Source: an uncultured bacterium (GTDB taxonomy: Bacteria > Vulcanimicrobiota > Vulcanimicrobiia > Vulcanimicrobiales > Vulcanimicrobiaceae). Taken from it: a DNA stretch of 48,026 nucleotides. The stretch covers positions 1 through 48,026 of the forward strand of contig CAIKPM010000039.1 of the NCBI GenBank assembly GCA_903829325.1, written 5' to 3'. The translations under genes were made by a program, and so were the position numbers. Shown in pieces: positions 32,670 through 43,258 of this stretch (the first letter of the stretch is position 1; each line of letters starts with the position of its first letter). A model generated the notes under the pieces. It worked only from the letters and a program-made list of their open reading frames with translations. It searched no databases and was not told the origin of the DNA.

Positions 32670-34700
32670 ATGCAAAAGACCGAAAATACCCCAAGCACGA
32701 CAGGGCGCTTCGAACTCGTCGCTCCCTTCGCCCTCGCTGGCGATCAGCCTCAGGCGACGGACGCCTTGGCAGCCGGGTTGCTCCGAGGCGATCAACATCA
32801 GACCTTGCTTGGGGTGACCGGGAGCGGAAAAACATTGGCGATGGCGCGGGTGGTGGAGCTCGTGCAGCGCCCGACGCTCGTGCTCTGCCATAATAAAACC
32901 CTCGCGGCGCAACTTTGCTCAGAATTTCGCGATTTTTTTCCTCACAATGCGGTTGAATATTTCGTCTCGTACTTCGATTATTATCAGCCCGAAGCGTACA
33001 TTGCGCATAGCGATACGTATATTGAAAAAGACAGTTCGATCAATGACGAAATCGAACGTCTGCGTCACGCGACGACCCAATCGCTCTTTACGCGGCGTGA
33101 TACGCTGGTCGTGGCATCGGTGTCGTGTATTTATGGCTTGGGTTCACCGGCTGATTATTACGAATTGCGGCATACCGTCCAGGTGGGCGAGGAAATCGAT
33201 CGGGATAAGCTTTTGCGCAAGCTGGTCGATATGCAATACCGTCGCAATGACATCAGTTTGACGCGAGGCTGCTTTCGCGTGCGTGGTGATACTCTCGAGC
33301 TGGTGGGTGTAGAAGAAGAGCTCGTCCATCGCCTCGAGTTCTTTGGCGATCAACTCGAAGCGATTAACGTGGTCAATCAATTAACTGGTGAGTACGTTGA
33401 ATCAAAAGACGAATTAGTTATTTTTCCTGCTAAGCATTTTATCACACCAGAAGAAAAGCTCAAGCATGCAATCACCTCGATCGAAGCCGAACTCCAGAGT
33501 CGTTTGGCGGTGTTTCGTGCGGAGGGGAAATTGCTTGAGGCGCAGCGGCTTGAGCAACGCACGAATTATGATTTGGATATGCTGCGCGAGGTTGGCTATT
33601 GCAATGGGGTCGAGAATTATTCGCGCCATTTAGCTGGTCGTGAGCCGGGATCAACCCCATTTTGTCTCCTGGATTTCTTTCCGAAAGATTGGCTGCTCTT
33701 TGTCGACGAATCGCATGTCTCGCTCCCGCAAGTACGCGGGATGTACCATGGCGATCGGGCTCGCAAAGAGTCGTTAGTCCAGCACGGGTTTCGTCTGCCC
33801 AGTGCCCTCGATAATCGTCCCCTCATTTTTCGCGAGTTCGAGTCGCACATCAATCAAGTCGTGTATGTTTCGGCAACCCCGACGGAATACGAGATCAAAC
33901 AATCGAGCCAGGTTGTCGAAATGATTATCCGGCCGACCGGCTTGGTCGATCCCGAAGTTGAGGTGCGACCGACGCGCAATCAGATCGATGATTTATTGGG
34001 CGAGATCCGCTTGCGGATCGAGCGCAAGGAGCGCATCTTGGTCACCACCTTGACGAAGAAAATGGCTGAAGATCTCACGAATTATCTCATCGAAACAGGG
34101 CTGCGTGTGCGCTATCTGCATAGCGAAATCGATACTTTAGAGCGCGTGGCGATTTTGCGGGATTTGCGTAAGGGCGTTTTTGATATTTTGGTGGGCATCA
34201 ATCTGTTGCGCGAGGGTTTGGATTTGCCCGAAGTCTCGTTAGTTGCGATCCTCGATGCAGATAAGGAAGGCTATTTACGCAGCCAAACCGCGCTGATTCA
34301 GACGATCGGTCGGGCTGCGCGTAATGTCGAGGGGCGCGTGATCATGTACGCTGATGTGATTACCGAGTCGATGGCCAAGGCGCTCGGAGAAACGAGTCGC
34401 CGTCGCGAGCGTCAAATCGCGTATAATCTCGAGCATGGCATCGAACCTCGTAGTGTTCGTCGCGATGTGCGCGATATTCTCGATTTGGTTGGTGGAGCGA
34501 CCGATGTCACCGATGAGGTCGCGGTCGAGCACATTCCGCGTGACGCTGCAAAGGCGATGCTAGTTGAGCTCGAACGCAAGATGCGCGAGTATGCAGACAA
34601 CCTGGAATTCGAAAAAGCGGCGGCGCTGCGTGACGACCTAGTCGCCTTGCGGCGACGCACTGGTCTCGACGACAAAATTAGCCTTTTGGGGAACTCCTAG
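32670..34700 (+). CDS. uvrB: Excinuclease ABC subunit B
   Basis: About 676 residues. ATG 32670 (or 32667) has GGGGAG at 32660-32665; a GTG at 32655 is also in frame. Walker A is GVTGSGKT; the damage-probing beta hairpin is [16 protein letters not shown]; helicase motifs include [32 protein letters not shown] and QTIGRAARN. The C-terminal UVR coiled coil is [20 protein letters not shown]. It verifies damage in nucleotide excision repair. Length and motifs are complete. Confidence 0.98.
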   Translation: MQKTENTPSTTGRFELVAPFALAGDQPQATDALAAGLLRGDQHQTLLGVTGSGKTLAMARVVELVQRPTLVLCHNKTLAAQLCSEFRDFFPHNAVEYFVSYFDYYQPEAYIAHSDTYIEKDSSINDEIERLRHATTQSLFTRRDTLVVASVSCIYGLGSPADYYELRHTVQVGEEIDRDKLLRKLVDMQYRRNDISLTRGCFRVRGDTLELVGVEEELVHRLEFFGDQLEAINVVNQLTGEYVESKDELVIFPAKHFITPEEKLKHAITSIEAELQSRLAVFRAEGKLLEAQRLEQRTNYDLDMLREVGYCNGVENYSRHLAGREPGSTPFCLLDFFPKDWLLFVDESHVSLPQVRGMYHGDRARKESLVQHGFRLPSALDNRPLIFREFESHINQVVYVSATPTEYEIKQSSQVVEMIIRPTGLVDPEVEVRPTRNQIDDLLGEIRLRIERKERILVTTLTKKMAEDLTNYLIETGLRVRYLHSEIDTLERVAILRDLRKGVFDILVGINLLREGLDLPEVSLVAILDADKEGYLRSQTALIQTIGRAARNVEGRVIMYADVITESMAKALGETSRRRERQIAYNLEHGIEPRSVRRDVRDILDLVGGATDVTDEVAVEHIPRDAAKAMLVELERKMREYADNLEFEKAAALRDDLVALRRRTGLDDKISLLGNS

Positions 34701-34787
34701 GAGGCCGGTGCCTCGCCTCGGGCGATATGCGTTGTGAGCCTTGTCGGTGGGCTGCTTTGCAACATTGAGTAGGTAGACTTCACTACC

Positions 34788-35018
34788 GTGAGCGCCTTGT
34801 GCGCCCCGGCGCTAGCAAGAAAGCACGACAAGATGGATGGTATTGCACAGCCCGTTTTTGCGACGCCTGAGAAGGTGGTCCCGCCGAACATTAAAGCCGA
34901 GCGCCTTGAAGCGCGACGATTGCAGTTAATTGAAAAAAATGCTCCGGTTTCAGCTAGTAATGGTGATGCAATCGCGCCTCTATCCGGATCGTTACCGCAG
35001 CCAAAGCAGCTTTTCTGA
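34788..35018 (+). CDS. Hypothetical small protein, low-complexity
   Basis: Up to 76 residues from GTG 34788, or 61 from ATG 34833. The protein is charged in the middle (ERLEARRLQLIEK) and Pro/Ser-rich at the end. There is no clear ribosome-binding site for either start and no known family. It lies between uvrB and the next small ORF in a 713-bp stretch without recognised genes. It may be non-coding. Confidence 0.25.
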   Translation: MSALCAPALARKHDKMDGIAQPVFATPEKVVPPNIKAERLEARRLQLIEKNAPVSASNGDAIAPLSGSLPQPKQLF

Positions 35019-35078
35019 TCACTATCGCTGCCTAGATAGATCGCTGTGTGTTGAGCACCGCGATTCCGCTATTGATTC

Positions 35079-35417
35079 ATGGAGCAAACAACGATGGACC
35101 TCCCCGAAATCCTACCGGCAACGCCGGTGCACTCGCCCATGAAGCCTAAGCCGGCTTCCCCAGTTTCCCCAGCTTCCCGAAGTGACGACGCAGGCAATCT
35201 GCCTCCAGATACGGTTACGACGACGACGTCGCAACGAACGCCTGACGCCCCGATTCCTCGTCTTGATGCACCTCCTCCAATCCCGCGCAAGAAGAGCCTT
35301 GGCACGCAGACACGCCGGCCAGACTCAGACTCCTTAGGGGCGGCTGCTAGGCAGCTTTTTGAGGGCAACCCTATCCTTTCACCCCGCGAGAGCTCGACGT
35401 CCCAGCCTCCGCGCTAG
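35079..35417 (+). CDS. Proline/serine/threonine-rich small protein
   Basis: 112 residues from ATG 35079 (MEQTTMDLPE; an internal ATG is also present). Pro, Ser and Thr make up nearly half of the protein (ILPATPVHSPMKPKPASPVS, later PIPRLDAPPPIPRKKSLG). It is probably disordered. No signal peptide. It ends 4 bp into the convergent RND pump gene. No family recognised; it could be a disordered secreted substrate or spurious. Confidence 0.3.
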   Translation: MEQTTMDLPEILPATPVHSPMKPKPASPVSPASRSDDAGNLPPDTVTTTTSQRTPDAPIPRLDAPPPIPRKKSLGTQTRRPDSDSLGAAARQLFEGNPILSPRESSTSQPPR

Positions 35418-38400
35418 GGGGCTGCTCCTTCGCTTGAGGCTCTTGCCTCAAATTCTCGCTCGTCGATTGCCACGTACGGCGTCGCGAGCTTGGTGTAGAC
35501 AACCGGCACGAGTAGCAAGGTGAGCAGGAGCGAGCTCAGGAGGCCGCCGATGACGACGGTGCCCAATGCTTGCGCGGCTTGCGCCCCCTGGTCGATTGCA
35601 AAGGCCAAGGGGAGCATGCCGGCGATCATGGCGACCGTCGTCATCATAATCGGACGGAAACGCTCGTGAGCAGCTTCGCGGATGGCCTCGGTGCGACTGA
35701 GGCCATCGCGTTGGCGTTGGTTCGCGAAGTCGACGAGCAAAATGCTATTTTTCGTGACTAAGCCGATCAACAGCACCGTCCCAATTAACGAAAACAGATT
35801 GAGCGTTTGGTGCGTCAGCGCGAGCGAACCCAGTGCCCCTACGGCGGCGACTGGGACTGCAAACATAATGATGAACGGTGTCCGGTAGCTGTTGTAGAGC
35901 GCGACCATTAACAGATACACCAACAAGGTCGAGAGCAATAAGGCAATCGACATCCCATGCAGCGTATTATTGAGCTCGTCCTGATTGCCACCACTTTGAC
36001 CAGCGACCGTGACGTTCGCCGGCAGGTGGAGCTGTTGTAACCGGTGCGCAAAATCGCGCTGGACATTCGAGAGCAAATAGCCCGGGGCAATATTTGCTCC
36101 GACGTACACGACGTTGCGGCGGTTCACGCGGAGGATAATCGGTGGAGCTGGCTGTGGCGTGAGTTGCGCGATATCGCCGACGTGAATAATCGTGCCGCTG
36201 CTTGTGCGGATCGGAATCGCTAACACTGCGGCGACGGAGTTTTGCTGAGCGAGTGGGTAGGTGACGAGCACATTTTTCAGTCCATCGGGTCCGGTAAATT
36301 GCGTGGCGAGGTCGCCCGCGAAGGCTGCTTCGATTGCCGTTGCGGCCGTGCCAACGCTGACGTTGAGCGCGCGTGCTCGTTCGCGATTAAAACTGATTTC
36401 GTATTGCGGGGAATCTTCGGATGAGGAACTCGTGACGTCAATGGCGCCAGGCGTTGCCCGCAGCGCCGCGACGATTCGTGGCGCAACGGTGTCGGGTGAG
36501 CCGGTAATTGACGAGATGACTTCATCGATAGGTTGGGCGTTGCCACCACTGGTTGAAGTTGCAGGTACGGCGGAAACGACCGCGCCGCTGACTGCTTTGG
36601 CGATATCGCTTTGAAATTGTGTTGCCCAGGCGGTCGTTGAGCGGCTGCGGTTTGTTTGCAAAAAGACATCGATCTGGCCGACTGAGGCATCGTTGATGAA
36701 TCCGCTGAGCTGACCGAGATACGCGCCAGCCGTGGCTGTTTCGGTTTTGACATCGGGGCTGCTATTAATGACGCGCTCTGCGGCGAGGACTCCAGCGCGA
36801 GTGGTGTTGATCGGTGTTCCGCTGGGAAAGCGCAGGGTCACGAAGAGTTCGCCACGATCGACCGCGGGAATATATTCGAATCCCACCAGACCAAGTGGTA
36901 AAAGCGCAAACGCGCCGATGCAAGACAGCAGCGAAAGGCAGACGACGGCGCGTCCATGCCGCAGCCCCCAATTCAGCGCGCGATTCGTGTAGAAACCGCG
37001 TACGCGCTCGAACCAGCGCGTAAATGCCTCGATCAGCGGCCAAGGGTGCCACGTCGATAGGAGGGCCCAGCGTCCGGCGAGCGTTGGAGTGACAGTGAAA
37101 GAAATAAAGAGCGAGGTGAGTGTTGCGACCGTAACCACTAAACCAAATTCGCGTAAAAATAAGCCAACCGAACCCGGCAGAAATGAAATCGGCAAAAAGA
37201 CGACCACGTCAACCAGGGTGATAACGATCGCTGCGAGCCCGATTTCGCTGCGCCCGCGGATCGCCGCCACCGTTGGAGCTTCGCCGCGAGCAAAATGCCG
37301 TTCGACATTTTCCAGGACGACGATCGAATCGTCGACCAAGATCCCAATAATGAGGGTCATCGCTAAAAGCGAAACGGTATCAAGCGTGAAATGCGCAAGA
37401 TGCATCGCGGCGAGGGTTACGAGCAGCGAGGTAGGGATGGCGATCATCACGACGATCGCGTTACGCCACGAGCGCAAGAAAAAGAGCATCACGATACTGG
37501 TAAAGATGATCGCTTCAATCAGGGTGCGGACCACTCCAGTGAGTTGCTCTTGGGTGTAGGTCGCCTGAATATTGACGAGAGAAAATTCGACGTCAGGATA
37601 GGTGCTGCGCAGTTCCGGTAAGGCATGAACGATGTTCTGGGAGGTGGTTACCTCGCTGACGTCTGCTGATTTTTGAATATTGAGAATAATCGCGTTACTG
37701 CCTTGCGATGAAGAAAACACACGTTGGGTTTCGTAGCTATCGCTGACGTTTGCCACGTCGCCAATATGAAGGTAGCGATTTTGGGTTTGCCAAGGATCGG
37801 TATTGCCAGCACTACCGTTGACTGCAAGCAAGAGATTGCTGACGGTGGGAACGTCTTGAATATCACCGCGCACGTCGAGATTGGTTTCTCGGTTGGGTGA
37901 ATAGACAATGCCACCCGGCGAGCGGATATTATTGTTGGTGATGCTAGAAATAATATCGGTAATCGTAGCGCCCGAACTCGCAAGCTGTTGGGGATTGACC
38001 GTTACCTGCAACGATGGAGTAACCGCGCCGCTGGTTTGAATGTATGAAACCCCGGGGATTTGCTCGAGTGCCGGCACGATTTTATTGATGGCAATCGACG
38101 ATAAATCACCAGTCGAGAGTGCGTGAGAGCGTAGCATCAGTGACACAACAATCGCTTCGCTAGGGTTATAGAGCGAGATTTGGGGTGCTTGTAGATCGTT
38201 GGGCAATGAATGGGTAGCGTTCTGGACGCGGCCTTGTATCTGGACGAGGTCGTCATTTTGATTCGAATCAAGGGTGAAAACGCTGACGATCGAGGCTTGC
38301 CCTGGTTGGATCGCGGTTTGCAGATTGGCTAGATTCGGCGTGCCGGCGAGTTGGTCTTCGAGCGGTCTGACCACGGCATCGCGCATTTCGGTGGTTGACG

Positions 38401-38560
38401 CGCCCGGATACGTGAGCAGCACCTGCACCGATGGCACGTTCGCGCTGGGAAATTGCTGCTGGACCAGGCTGAGGCCCGCAACACTCCCGGCGAGCAACAC
38501 CAGGCAGAGTAAGACGGTGACCAAGGGTGGGCGGGCAACGAAGAGTTTAGTAAGCCACAT
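35414..38560 (-). CDS. RND efflux pump, HAE1/AcrB type, second subunit
   Basis: 1048 residues, full length. Twelve membrane helices are expected: one at the N-terminus (PLVTVLLCLVLLAGSVAGLS), then groups around residues 340-540 and 870-1025. The proton-relay helix 4 has ILVDDSIVVLENVERHF with the paired Asp. Typical docking-domain sequence follows. It exports drugs or other small molecules by proton antiport. It starts inside the 3' end of the other RND gene (14-bp overlap). With the adaptor and the other pump it forms an MdtABC-like operon. Confidence 0.95.
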   Translation of the reverse strand: MWLTKLFVARPPLVTVLLCLVLLAGSVAGLSLVQQQFPSANVPSVQVLLTYPGASTTEMRDAVVRPLEDQLAGTPNLANLQTAIQPGQASIVSVFTLDSNQNDDLVQIQGRVQNATHSLPNDLQAPQISLYNPSEAIVVSLMLRSHALSTGDLSSIAINKIVPALEQIPGVSYIQTSGAVTPSLQVTVNPQQLASSGATITDIISSITNNNIRSPGGIVYSPNRETNLDVRGDIQDVPTVSNLLLAVNGSAGNTDPWQTQNRYLHIGDVANVSDSYETQRVFSSSQGSNAIILNIQKSADVSEVTTSQNIVHALPELRSTYPDVEFSLVNIQATYTQEQLTGVVRTLIEAIIFTSIVMLFFLRSWRNAIVVMIAIPTSLLVTLAAMHLAHFTLDTVSLLAMTLIIGILVDDSIVVLENVERHFARGEAPTVAAIRGRSEIGLAAIVITLVDVVVFLPISFLPGSVGLFLREFGLVVTVATLTSLFISFTVTPTLAGRWALLSTWHPWPLIEAFTRWFERVRGFYTNRALNWGLRHGRAVVCLSLLSCIGAFALLPLGLVGFEYIPAVDRGELFVTLRFPSGTPINTTRAGVLAAERVINSSPDVKTETATAGAYLGQLSGFINDASVGQIDVFLQTNRSRSTTAWATQFQSDIAKAVSGAVVSAVPATSTSGGNAQPIDEVISSITGSPDTVAPRIVAALRATPGAIDVTSSSSEDSPQYEISFNRERARALNVSVGTAATAIEAAFAGDLATQFTGPDGLKNVLVTYPLAQQNSVAAVLAIPIRTSSGTIIHVGDIAQLTPQPAPPIILRVNRRNVVYVGANIAPGYLLSNVQRDFAHRLQQLHLPANVTVAGQSGGNQDELNNTLHGMSIALLLSTLLVYLLMVALYNSYRTPFIIMFAVPVAAVGALGSLALTHQTLNLFSLIGTVLLIGLVTKNSILLVDFANQRQRDGLSRTEAIREAAHERFRPIMMTTVAMIAGMLPLAFAIDQGAQAAQALGTVVIGGLLSSLLLTLLLVPVVYTKLATPYVAIDEREFEARASSEGAAP

Positions 38561-41500
38561 GAGCGAGGGCCTCGTCTTTCTCGATGGTGGGGCCAGGAGC
38601 GATCCACAGGTAGAGGATAGGGATGATGACTAGCGTGAGGATGAGCGAACTGGTTAATCCGCCGATGACGACGGTGCCGAGCGAGCGCTTGGCCGCCGAG
38701 CCCGGATCAAGCGCGAGCGCCAAGGGCAGCATGCCCGCGATCATCGAGATCGTGGTCATGAAAATGGGGCGAAAACGTTCGCGTGCCGCTTCGATAATCG
38801 CGGGGCGTTTTTGCATGCCTGCCTCGACTTTGAGCACGGCAAAATCCACTAAGAGAATGCCGTTCTTGCTCACGAGCCCAACCAACATAATGAGTCCGAT
38901 CATCGAATACAGATTGAGGCTTTGCCCGGTAAGGGCGAGCGCGCCCAGTGCCCCGATGGCAGCGACGGGGATCGAAAACATCACCACAAACGGTGCGCGG
39001 TATGCGTTATAGAGCGCGATCATCAAGAGGTAGACCAAGAGAAACGAAAGCCCCAGCGAAGCGGCAATCCCGCTTGTGGTCTGGGCCAGATTTTGTTGAC
39101 TGCCGCCGGAGCTTGTTTTGATAATGACCGTGTGCGGCAAATTGAGTGCGGCGATGCGTTGCAGAAATGCTTGCTGCACGCCGGAAATCGATGCACCGGG
39201 TGCAATATTTGCGCCGAGATGGATGACCGTCGCCCGATTATCACGCGTGATGAGGGCTTCGACGGGATCGTTTTCTAGTATCGCGATATCACTCAGGTGA
39301 ATAATATTGTTATTCTGCGTGCGAATGGGTAGTGCAAGTAATTGTGCGAGGGATGTTTGGTAGCGTTTGGGATACGTTACTTGCACATATTTCGTGCCGT
39401 TGTCGCTATCGAATTGCGTGGCTAAAGTGCCGCCAAAGGCACCGCGGATTGCTTGCGCGGCCAGACCGATTGTCACATCGAGCGCACGCGCACGTTCGCG
39501 ATCGAAGAGGATGTCGATTTGTGGCGCGTACTTCAGTGCCGAGCTATTGACGTTGATTGCCCCGGGCGTTTCGCTTAAGGCATTGAAAATCGCGGGGGCG
39601 TATTGATCTGGCTCGCCTCTTGTGGTCGAAATAGTGAAGTCAAGCGGTTGCGCATTTCCCCCGCGCGTGCCGGTTGCTTGAACTGCGGTCACTTTGGCTC
39701 CGGGTGCGAGATTTGGGCCGAGTGCATTCATCATCGCGGCGATCTGGTCGGTGCTGTGCTTGCGCTTATCGTTCAAAAAGACGCGCAGCTGTCCGTTGGA
39801 TCCTAAATTGACGCTTCCACCATAACCGGCTTGCGACGAGCCCGTGGAGGAGTTGATGCGCTGAATATCAGGCAATTTTAGGAACCGGGCAGTCATCCGA
39901 CGCACGGCTGCATCGGTGGTTGCAAGCGGCGTGCCGGTGGGGTACTGGATACTGACGTACACTTGACCGCGATCAACCGCGGGAATAAATTCAAATCCAA
40001 TCAAGCCACTCGGCACCAAAAATACCGCGCCAACGACCGACAATGCTGCGATACTCAAGACCGGAATCGGATAGCGCAGGGCACTCAGGAGAATATATTC
40101 GGTATACCAATTGCGCAAACGCTCGAAATTGCGTGCAAAGGCTTGGATGAACGGCCACGGCTTCCAGCGTGAAAGCAACGACCAGTTCCCGGCGAGTGCG
40201 GGGGTAATCGTGAACGAAACCGCGAGCGATGTGAGCGTGGCGATCGTCACGACGATGCCGAATTCACCGAGAAAACGTCCGGTTTGTCCAGGTAAAAACG
40301 CGATGGGCAAAAAGACGACGACATCCACGCAGGTAATGACGAGAGCCGCCGAGCCAATTTCGGTCCGCCCGCGTATCGCAGCGTAGCGCGGGCGTTCACC
40401 GCGCTCAAAATGCCGTTCGGTGTTTTCTAAAACGACGATCGAATCATCGACGAGAATCCCGATGATCAACGTCATGGCGAGTAATGAAACCGTATCAATC
40501 GTGTAGCCGATGATGCGCATCACAAAGAGTGTCACGAACAGCGACATCGGGATGGCGATCATTACGACGATCGCATTGCGCCACGAGCGCAAGAAGAGCA
40601 CCATCACGATGCCGGTGAAAACGATGCCTTCGATGAGCGTTTGCAGCACGCCGAAGAGCTGCGCTTCGGTTTCTTGCGCTTGGACATTGATCAGGGTAAA
40701 ATGAATCGCCGGATACGCTGCCTCGATCGCTGGCAACGCGGCCAGAATCGCGTTCGAAGCCGTGACTTCGCTCGCACCGCTGGCCTTTTGCACTTGCAGC
40801 GTGATATTGCTGGCGTTATTGAGATACGAGAAGGACCGTTTGTCCTCATAAGAGTCTTGTACGCTCGCGACATCGCCGATACTCGGTAGGAAAGCTGAGG
40901 TCGAGAATGCGTCGGTTGTGCTGGTAAGCGCAGTGCTCAACGCGCTCCCGGAAGCGGCTAAGGCTTGGTTCGTGGAGCCAGCGCTACTCGAATATTTGAC
41001 CGTGACGCTGCCCGAGCTTGAGGTCGCCCCGTGGGATACGCTTGGATTTGCATTGATGAGCGTCGCCGCAATCGCTGCGGGGGTGATCGTGTCTGCGCGG
41101 ACGTCAAACGATATTTCGCGCCCTGCTGTAGTGACGAGGCCGCCCGGTAAGCGCGCATTATTGGCTTGTAGCGCGTTGACCACGTCGGTTGCGGTGAAAT
41201 GCCAGGCGTCGAGCTTGGTGGGGTCGAGCACGACTTCAAGCGCGGGGGTGACTGCGCCGTTGGCCGAGGCGCTAGCGACGCCAGCAATCTGTTCTAAAGC
41301 CGGGACGACGCTGTTGCTCAAAATCGCCGAGAGCCCCGCGGTGCCCAGGCTCTGCGAGGTTGCGGAGAGGGTGACGATCGTCGCTTGTGAGGGATCAAAC
41401 GTTCGTACGGTCGGCGCGGGGAGATCCTGGGGTAACGCGGCCTTGACGCTCTGGATGCGATCCTGGACTTCGGTGAGATCGGTGGTTTTGTCCGAATCGA

Positions 41501-41789
41501 GCGAAAACGTCGCGGAGATCGAGGCGGAGTTGAGCTGGATCGAAGAGGTCAGATGATCGAGCGACGGCGCCCCGGCGATAGCATCTTCGAGCGGTCGCAC
41601 GACCGAATCGCGTAACTCGGAGGGCGAAGCCCCGGGGTAGGATGCGCTGACGCTGATCGTCGGAAAATCGACATTCGGGAATTCTTGCTGCACGATCGTC
41701 GCGAGCGCGAAGAAACCCGCTAGCGACATCAGCGTAATCAGCACGAAGACGAGCGCTGGTCGCTCGACAAAAAGCCGCGTGAGGCGCAC
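38547..41789 (-). CDS. RND efflux pump, HAE1/AcrB type, first subunit
   Basis: 1080 residues. Start GTG 41789 (MRLTRLFVERPALVFVLITL) shares a base with the adaptor stop (TAGTG). The helix-4 motif is ILVDDSIVVLENTERHFERG; the porter and docking domains are normal in length. A Ser/Ala/Gly-rich insertion occurs around residues 250-310 (SSSGSVTVKYSSSAGSTNQA). The two pumps are clearly different from each other, as in MdtB/MdtC, which act as a heterotrimer. Whether these two also mix is unknown. Confidence 0.95.
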   Translation of the reverse strand: MRLTRLFVERPALVFVLITLMSLAGFFALATIVQQEFPNVDFPTISVSASYPGASPSELRDSVVRPLEDAIAGAPSLDHLTSSIQLNSASISATFSLDSDKTTDLTEVQDRIQSVKAALPQDLPAPTVRTFDPSQATIVTLSATSQSLGTAGLSAILSNSVVPALEQIAGVASASANGAVTPALEVVLDPTKLDAWHFTATDVVNALQANNARLPGGLVTTAGREISFDVRADTITPAAIAATLINANPSVSHGATSSSGSVTVKYSSSAGSTNQALAASGSALSTALTSTTDAFSTSAFLPSIGDVASVQDSYEDKRSFSYLNNASNITLQVQKASGASEVTASNAILAALPAIEAAYPAIHFTLINVQAQETEAQLFGVLQTLIEGIVFTGIVMVLFLRSWRNAIVVMIAIPMSLFVTLFVMRIIGYTIDTVSLLAMTLIIGILVDDSIVVLENTERHFERGERPRYAAIRGRTEIGSAALVITCVDVVVFLPIAFLPGQTGRFLGEFGIVVTIATLTSLAVSFTITPALAGNWSLLSRWKPWPFIQAFARNFERLRNWYTEYILLSALRYPIPVLSIAALSVVGAVFLVPSGLIGFEFIPAVDRGQVYVSIQYPTGTPLATTDAAVRRMTARFLKLPDIQRINSSTGSSQAGYGGSVNLGSNGQLRVFLNDKRKHSTDQIAAMMNALGPNLAPGAKVTAVQATGTRGGNAQPLDFTISTTRGEPDQYAPAIFNALSETPGAINVNSSALKYAPQIDILFDRERARALDVTIGLAAQAIRGAFGGTLATQFDSDNGTKYVQVTYPKRYQTSLAQLLALPIRTQNNNIIHLSDIAILENDPVEALITRDNRATVIHLGANIAPGASISGVQQAFLQRIAALNLPHTVIIKTSSGGSQQNLAQTTSGIAASLGLSFLLVYLLMIALYNAYRAPFVVMFSIPVAAIGALGALALTGQSLNLYSMIGLIMLVGLVSKNGILLVDFAVLKVEAGMQKRPAIIEAARERFRPIFMTTISMIAGMLPLALALDPGSAAKRSLGTVVIGGLTSSLILTLVIIPILYLWIAPGPTIEKDEALAHVAY

Positions 41790-43111
41790 TAGTTGGCGAT
41801 GCTTTGGCCTTCGGTGAGGCCGAGCTGTCCGTTGCTGATGACTTTGGTACCGACCGTGAGCCCGGTAACGATAGAGTGGGTGCCGTCTGAGGTCAGTTCG
41901 CGGACGGGTACCTGGTGCGCGACATCGCTATCGCCGTCATCTTCGACGGTCATCAGCGTGGTGTGAGAATCGTCGAGAAACGCGGTGGTTGGCACGAGAA
42001 TCCCGGTTACTTTGGGCAGGCTGATCGTCGCTGAAACCGGCAGGCCGGCTTGGAGATGCTGGTCGGGATTGGCGATGATCGTTTGCACGGTGAAATTCGT
42101 GGAACCCGGCGCGACTTGCCCGAGGACGCTTGAGACGGTGCTTTGATACACTCGGCCCGTCCCGCTGACCGCGAGCTTGAGCGGTGCGCCAACCGGGATC
42201 GCAAAGGTATCCGCGCTGGAGGCGTTCAGATTGGCGTAGACCCGATCGAGCATTTGAATCGTGAACAGCGTCCGCGCACCGGGATATTCACCTGGGTTAA
42301 GATTGCGGTTGACGATAATGCCATCAACCGGTGAAGTGATGGTGGTTTTATCGATTGCTACCTGATATTGCGCGATTTGACCGCGGGCAATATCGATTGC
42401 CGCGTGGGCTGCGCTGGCGGACGCCGCAGCATCGGCAATCGTGGTGGCTTGCAAGCCTTGCGTGTTGGTTCCATTGACCAGAGAATTCGTTTGCGCGGTC
42501 AGCAGGCTGGCTTGAGCAGAACGGACGGCTGCGGCATCGTTGCTCACGACGGTTTGTTGTTGATCGAGCGTTTGCTGCGGAACGTACCCTTGTGCTAGGA
42601 GGCTGCGGTCGCGGCCAAGGTTGAGCTGGTCATTCTGCAAGGTTTTCTGAGCTTGTGCCAGGGCCGCGCGGGCAATCGCGACGCCGTCGTTACCCGTATT
42701 AAGATTGAGATGGGCGTTGTAGCGCGCCTCGGAGACCTTGGCATCGGCAGCGGCAGCGGCTTGGATATTACTCGCGAGGGTGCCTTGCGCCTGAAGTAAT
42801 TGCGCCCGGAGGTCCGCGCTGTCGAGCACCGCGATGACTTGACCGGCGCGAACGTGATCACCCTGGAGGACCGCGACACTGTCGGCTGGTTCGCTGAGGG
42901 CACTCGTGATCGCGACGTTTTCGAAGGGAGCAATGACGCCGGAGATCATCACGCTTGATTGCACTGATCCGAGCTTGGCCGAGGCAACCGGCACCGGTGC
43001 GGGGCTCGCTTCGGCGCGATGGTGTCGGGTCGCGGGGTGAGCGCAGCCCGTCAACAGAGCGATCAGGAGCCAGCTGGTGCTGGCGCGGGCGAGGGGGCGG
43101 CAATGTTGCAT
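41789..43111 (-). CDS. RND adaptor (membrane fusion) lipoprotein
   Basis: 440 residues. The N-terminus has a signal with lipobox LLTGC (about residues 18-22), so it is anchored to the inner membrane as a lipoprotein. Features are a biotinyl-lipoyl-like domain (GDHVRAGQVIAVLDSADLRA), a long Ala/Gln-rich hairpin (about residues 105-250), the TITSPVDGIIVNRNLNPGEY return strand, and a beta-barrel. It links the RND pump to an outer-membrane channel. No TolC-type gene is in this window, so the channel must be encoded elsewhere. Confidence 0.92.
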   Translation of the reverse strand: MQHCRPLARASTSWLLIALLTGCAHPATRHHRAEASPAPVPVASAKLGSVQSSVMISGVIAPFENVAITSALSEPADSVAVLQGDHVRAGQVIAVLDSADLRAQLLQAQGTLASNIQAAAAADAKVSEARYNAHLNLNTGNDGVAIARAALAQAQKTLQNDQLNLGRDRSLLAQGYVPQQTLDQQQTVVSNDAAAVRSAQASLLTAQTNSLVNGTNTQGLQATTIADAAASASAAHAAIDIARGQIAQYQVAIDKTTITSPVDGIIVNRNLNPGEYPGARTLFTIQMLDRVYANLNASSADTFAIPVGAPLKLAVSGTGRVYQSTVSSVLGQVAPGSTNFTVQTIIANPDQHLQAGLPVSATISLPKVTGILVPTTAFLDDSHTTLMTVEDDGDSDVAHQVPVRELTSDGTHSIVTGLTVGTKVISNGQLGLTEGQSIAN

Positions 43112-43165
43112 GCGGTTATAGCTTTCTTCGGTATGATTGCGATGGTAAGGTAACGGCGTTTCCTA

Positions 43166-43175
43166 AGAACTAGTT
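43166..43175. repeat. 10-bp palindrome upstream of the pump operon
   Basis: GAACTAGTTC lies about 55 bp before the adaptor start. A perfect palindrome in a promoter region may be a repressor site; ten-base palindromes also arise by chance. Confidence 0.25.
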
Positions 43176-43184
43176 CAAGCCGCG

Positions 43185-43234
43185 AGAAAGAAAAGTGCCC
43201 CTGGGCTCAAGCTTCGTGGAGCCCAGGGGCACTT
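43185..43234 (-). terminator. Strong rho-independent terminator
   Basis: A perfect 17-bp stem (43191-43207 with 43218-43234, core TGCCCCTGGGCTC) with a 10-base loop, followed on the minus strand by TTTTCTTTCTC-type sequence. It ends the lipoprotein transcript and insulates the pump operon. Confidence 0.85.
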
Positions 43235-43258
43235 TGGGTGCGTTGCGTGCAGCGTGCG

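Noticed and set aside
37089-37559. 156-residue and similar plus-strand open frames over the pump genes
   Set aside because: Shadow frames of the RND genes; no start signals and Thr/Arg-biased composition.
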